Below, one piece after another: positions 61,723 to 64,000 of a DNA stretch of 64,000 nucleotides. Every line of letters starts with the position of its first letter. Positions within the stretch are counted from its first letter, which is position 1. The position numbers and the translations under genes are program-made. The notes beneath the pieces were generated by a model, which made no database searches, was not told where the DNA came from, and worked only from the letters and a program-made list of their open reading frames with translations. Origin of the DNA: Marivita sp051859345 (GTDB lineage Bacteria; Pseudomonadota; Alphaproteobacteria; Rhodobacterales; Rhodobacteraceae); assembly GCF_051859345.1 (NCBI RefSeq), contig NZ_JBHYFV010000001.1, forward strand, positions 229,182 through 293,181, in the 5' to 3' direction.

Positions 61723-63438
61723 TTACAGCGGCAAGCCAACAACAAAACGCGCACCAAGGGGTTCGGACGTCACATCCGCCTCGGTCGGGCGAATATTCTC
61801 GGCCCAGATAACGCCGCCATGCGCCTCGACGATCTGCTTTGAGATGGCAAGGCCCAGACCCGAGTTGTTGCCAAAATCGGTCTCGGGACGCTGGGAATAG
61901 AAGCGCTTGAAAATCTTTGTCAACGCCTCGTCCGGGATGCCGGGCCCTGTGTCCTCGACAACGATCAGCACGCGGTTTTCACGGCGACGCGCCCAAAGGC
62001 GAATGGCATCGCCGTCTTCGCAAAAGCTGATCGCGTTTGTGATCAGGTTTACGAACACCTGCGCCAAACGCGCTTCAAGACCATGTACAAGGATCGGTCG
62101 ATCGGGCAGGTCAGCGATAAATTCGATACCCTGGCGCTTGGCGTCTTCACCCAGAAACTGAGCGAGATTGCCAAGCATTTCCAGCAGGTTGAATTCGGAT
62201 TCCTCTTCCTTGACCAGCTCGCTGTCCAGACGCGACGCGTTCGAAATGTCGCTGACAAGGCGATCAAGACGGCGGACATCGTGGTCAATCACGTCCAACA
62301 GGCGGTCAACCTGATCAGGACGGCGGGCAACGCGCAATGTTCCGACCGCGGACCGCAAGGAGGCCAAGGGATTCTTGATTTCATGCGCCACGTCAGCAGC
62401 AAATTGTTCGTTCGCATCGATCCGATCATATAGCGCGGCGACCATGCCCCGCAGCGCACCGGACAGGCGGCCAATCTCGTCCGGTCGTGCCGTCAGATCA
62501 GGAATGCGCACGCGGCCCGAAGACACATTGCGACGATTGCGATCCCGCCCGACCTCGGCGGCATCGGCGAGATTTGAAATCGGGTTCGAAATGGTTGACG
62601 CAAGAACAAGGCTCAGACCGATCGACACCAGGGTGGCGATCACAAACATCTGCAACACGTTCTCGCGCTCAAGCCGCACCGCCGCGTCTATCTCGGGCGC
62701 ATAGCTCACCAAGGCGACCGTGCCTGCGACGCCTGTTTCCACCTCGATCGGGCTAAGGGCGGTAAAGATCGTCTGTCCGTTCGGGCCTTCGGACCGTTCA
62801 ACACGGGTTAGCGACGGATCGGTCTCTTCGATCTGCCGCCTCAGGATATCTTCAAGGGTCAGTGATTGCAGGCCTTCATCAGAATGGAATACCGACGACA
62901 CGCTGTTCCAGACAGTCAACAGAAAATCAGAGATCACCGTCGGCTTTTCGGCAGGCGGAGGCAATTGTGCGCCAAGGGTCGCCCCGTCGACATCGCCGAC
63001 AAGGAAACGTGCGGCGTCAAAGATAAAGACATGCAGACCGGGACGCATTTCCAGATTGTCGAGCGTGTTGCCAACATTGACACCTTCGCCAGTCCCAAGG
63101 TTAACGGCCACATCACCCATCGCCTGCGATTCAAACACATCGGCTATAAGCTCTGCCTCAACACGAACGGACTCTGCCTTTTGTTCGGCCAAAGTGTCGC
63201 GCGATGAGTTCAGGAAAAGGATACCCGCAACAAGAAAGTTGAGGGCAACAAGGTTGAAGGTGATGATCTTGCGGGTCAGCGGCGACCGGTTGAGCGAAAA
63301 CAGTCCTCGCTTTTCCCGGTTGCTGCGCACTTCAGACTCAACAGTTCTGTCGGGGGCGACCCAGTCATCCCCGAGAACCACATCTGCATCTTTGCGCCCT
63401 CCGGGTTTTCCGTGGGTCATACCCTCAACCAGTGCCAT
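61723..63438 (-). CDS. chvG: Sensor histidine kinase ChvG (ExoS-like)
   Basis: A 571-residue membrane kinase. A first helix (IITFNLVALNFLVAGILFL) is followed by a periplasmic sensor region of about 200 residues, a second helix (MFVIATLVSIGLSLVLASTI), HAMP, a phospho-acceptor His in DVAHEIKNPLASL, and the HATPase boxes NLITNAISFC, VEDTGPGIPDEAL and NSGLGLAISKQI. It senses acidity or envelope stress. The start is ATG 63438 or GTG 63444, which overlaps the chvI stop. Confidence 0.94.
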   Translation of the reverse strand: MALVEGMTHGKPGGRKDADVVLGDDWVAPDRTVESEVRSNREKRGLFSLNRSPLTRKIITFNLVALNFLVAGILFLNSSRDTLAEQKAESVRVEAELIADVFESQAMGDVAVNLGTGEGVNVGNTLDNLEMRPGLHVFIFDAARFLVGDVDGATLGAQLPPPAEKPTVISDFLLTVWNSVSSVFHSDEGLQSLTLEDILRRQIEETDPSLTRVERSEGPNGQTIFTALSPIEVETGVAGTVALVSYAPEIDAAVRLERENVLQMFVIATLVSIGLSLVLASTISNPISNLADAAEVGRDRNRRNVSSGRVRIPDLTARPDEIGRLSGALRGMVAALYDRIDANEQFAADVAHEIKNPLASLRSAVGTLRVARRPDQVDRLLDVIDHDVRRLDRLVSDISNASRLDSELVKEEESEFNLLEMLGNLAQFLGEDAKRQGIEFIADLPDRPILVHGLEARLAQVFVNLITNAISFCEDGDAIRLWARRRENRVLIVVEDTGPGIPDEALTKIFKRFYSQRPETDFGNNSGLGLAISKQIVEAHGGVIWAENIRPTEADVTSEPLGARFVVGLPL

Positions 63439-63440
63439 GG

Positions 63441-64000
63441 TCACTCTTCGTTGTAACGGTAACCGATCCCGTAAAGCGTTTCGATGGCCGAAAACTCATT
63501 ATCGACGGTCCGCATTTTCTTGCGCAACCGTTTTATGTGACTGTCGATGGTGCGGTCATCGACATAGACCTGATCATCATAGGCCACATCCATCAGTTGG
63601 TCCCGCGATTTGACAAAGCCCGGACGCTGCGCAAGTGCCTGCAATAAAAGGAATTCGGTCACCGTCAGGGACACATCCTTGCCCTTCCAGGACACAGAGT
63701 GGCGCAGCGGGTCCATCGACAGGTTGCCACGCACCATCAGCTTGGTTTCTTCAACCTCGATTCCCGCAGCATCCCCTGCCACGGCATCCTGACGGCGCAG
63801 AAGCGCGCGGATACGCTCTACCAGAAGGCGCTGAGAAAACGGCTTCTTGACATAGTCATCCGCCCCCATGCGCAGGCCCAGCACCTCGTCGATCTCATCA
63901 TCCTTGGATGTCAGAAAGATCACCGGCATCTTGGATTTCTGGCGCACCCGCTGGAGCAGATCCATGCCATCCATCCGGGGCATCTTGATATCAAAGACGG
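63441..64000 (-). CDS. chvI: Response regulator ChvI (5' end missing)
   Basis: The visible 186 codons carry the receiver domain from its phospho-acceptor aspartate (VFDIKMPRMDG) through TSKDDEIDEVLGLRMGADDYVKKPF and an OmpR-type winged helix ending in RTIDSHIKRLRKKMR and YGIGYRYNEE. About 45-50 N-terminal residues lie beyond the window. It is phosphorylated by ChvG and controls envelope, motility and exopolysaccharide genes in alphaproteobacteria. Confidence 0.95.
   Translation of the reverse strand, partial: VFDIKMPRMDGMDLLQRVRQKSKMPVIFLTSKDDEIDEVLGLRMGADDYVKKPFSQRLLVERIRALLRRQDAVAGDAAGIEVEETKLMVRGNLSMDPLRHSVSWKGKDVSLTVTEFLLLQALAQRPGFVKSRDQLMDVAYDDQVYVDDRTIDSHIKRLRKKMRTVDNEFSAIETLYGIGYRYNEE

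Noticed and set aside
1..64000. tRNA, rRNA, CRISPR, insertion sequence or prophage
   Set aside because: I looked for clover-leaf T-loop motifs, regular repeats, transposase and phage proteins and found none that I can support.

Overview
The window looks like chromosomal DNA of a marine Rhodobacterales (Roseobacter-group) alphaproteobacterium. It is GC-rich, densely packed and full of ATGA-type gene overlaps. It carries the alphaproteobacterial order chvI-chvG-hprK-rapZ-EIIA(Man)-HPr, an etfB-etfA / DUF6473 / 3-hydroxybutyryl-CoA dehydrogenase block, rpmI-rplT next to pyk, two TRAP transporters, a beta-keto acid cleavage enzyme and EutABC-like genes. I saw no rRNA, tRNA, CRISPR array, insertion sequence or prophage.

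Bases 1-2.5 kb hold a decayed sugar ABC permease, a LacI repressor with a perfect palindromic operator, and a hydroxypyruvate-isomerase-like protein. Bases 2.5-20 kb are the most interesting accessory region. A nine-gene leftward operon encodes a polyamine-type ABC importer, a class III aminotransferase, a beta-keto acid cleavage enzyme (BKACE), a GNAT acetyltransferase and EutB/EutC-like enzymes. It diverges from a LysR regulator. Beyond that lies a second leftward group (diaminopropionate-ammonia-lyase-like PLP enzyme, M24 peptidase, EutA-like), then two rightward thiamine-diphosphate enzymes and an amino-acid permease. Together they look like a catabolic island for an imported amino or hydroxyamino acid derivative. 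The hallmark ectoine genes doeB/C/D are not recognisable, so the substrate is open.

Bases 20-24.6 kb form a Mla/MCE lipid-transport operon (permease with fused STAS domain, ATPase, large MCE protein, PqiC-like lipoprotein). Bases 24.8-37 kb form a second catabolic island. It has a CoA-ester dehydratase/hydratase, a type III CoA-transferase, an isocitrate-lyase/PEP-mutase-family lyase and a MarR regulator. Two TRAP transporters, each followed by an alpha/beta hydrolase, point at each other, with MarR and LysR regulators on the outer flanks.

Bases 37-44 kb hold assorted single genes: a lipoprotein, an L,D-transpeptidase, an unassigned membrane protein, an amidase, a membrane-fused spermidine-synthase-like protein and a serine hydrolase. 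Bases 44-59 kb are housekeeping: L20/L35, pyruvate kinase with a CceR-like palindrome upstream, N-formylglutamate amidohydrolase, cobalamin adenosyltransferase, a HIG1-type protein, ParC, an M48 protease, EtfBA and 3-hydroxybutyryl-CoA dehydrogenase. Bases 58.7-64 kb hold a PlsC-type acyltransferase and the conserved regulatory string HPr, EIIA-Man, RapZ, HPr kinase, ChvG and ChvI, the last cut by the window end.

Substrate-binding-protein genes of all three complete importers are followed by intergenic hairpins, and several regulator genes have clear palindromic operator candidates beside them.
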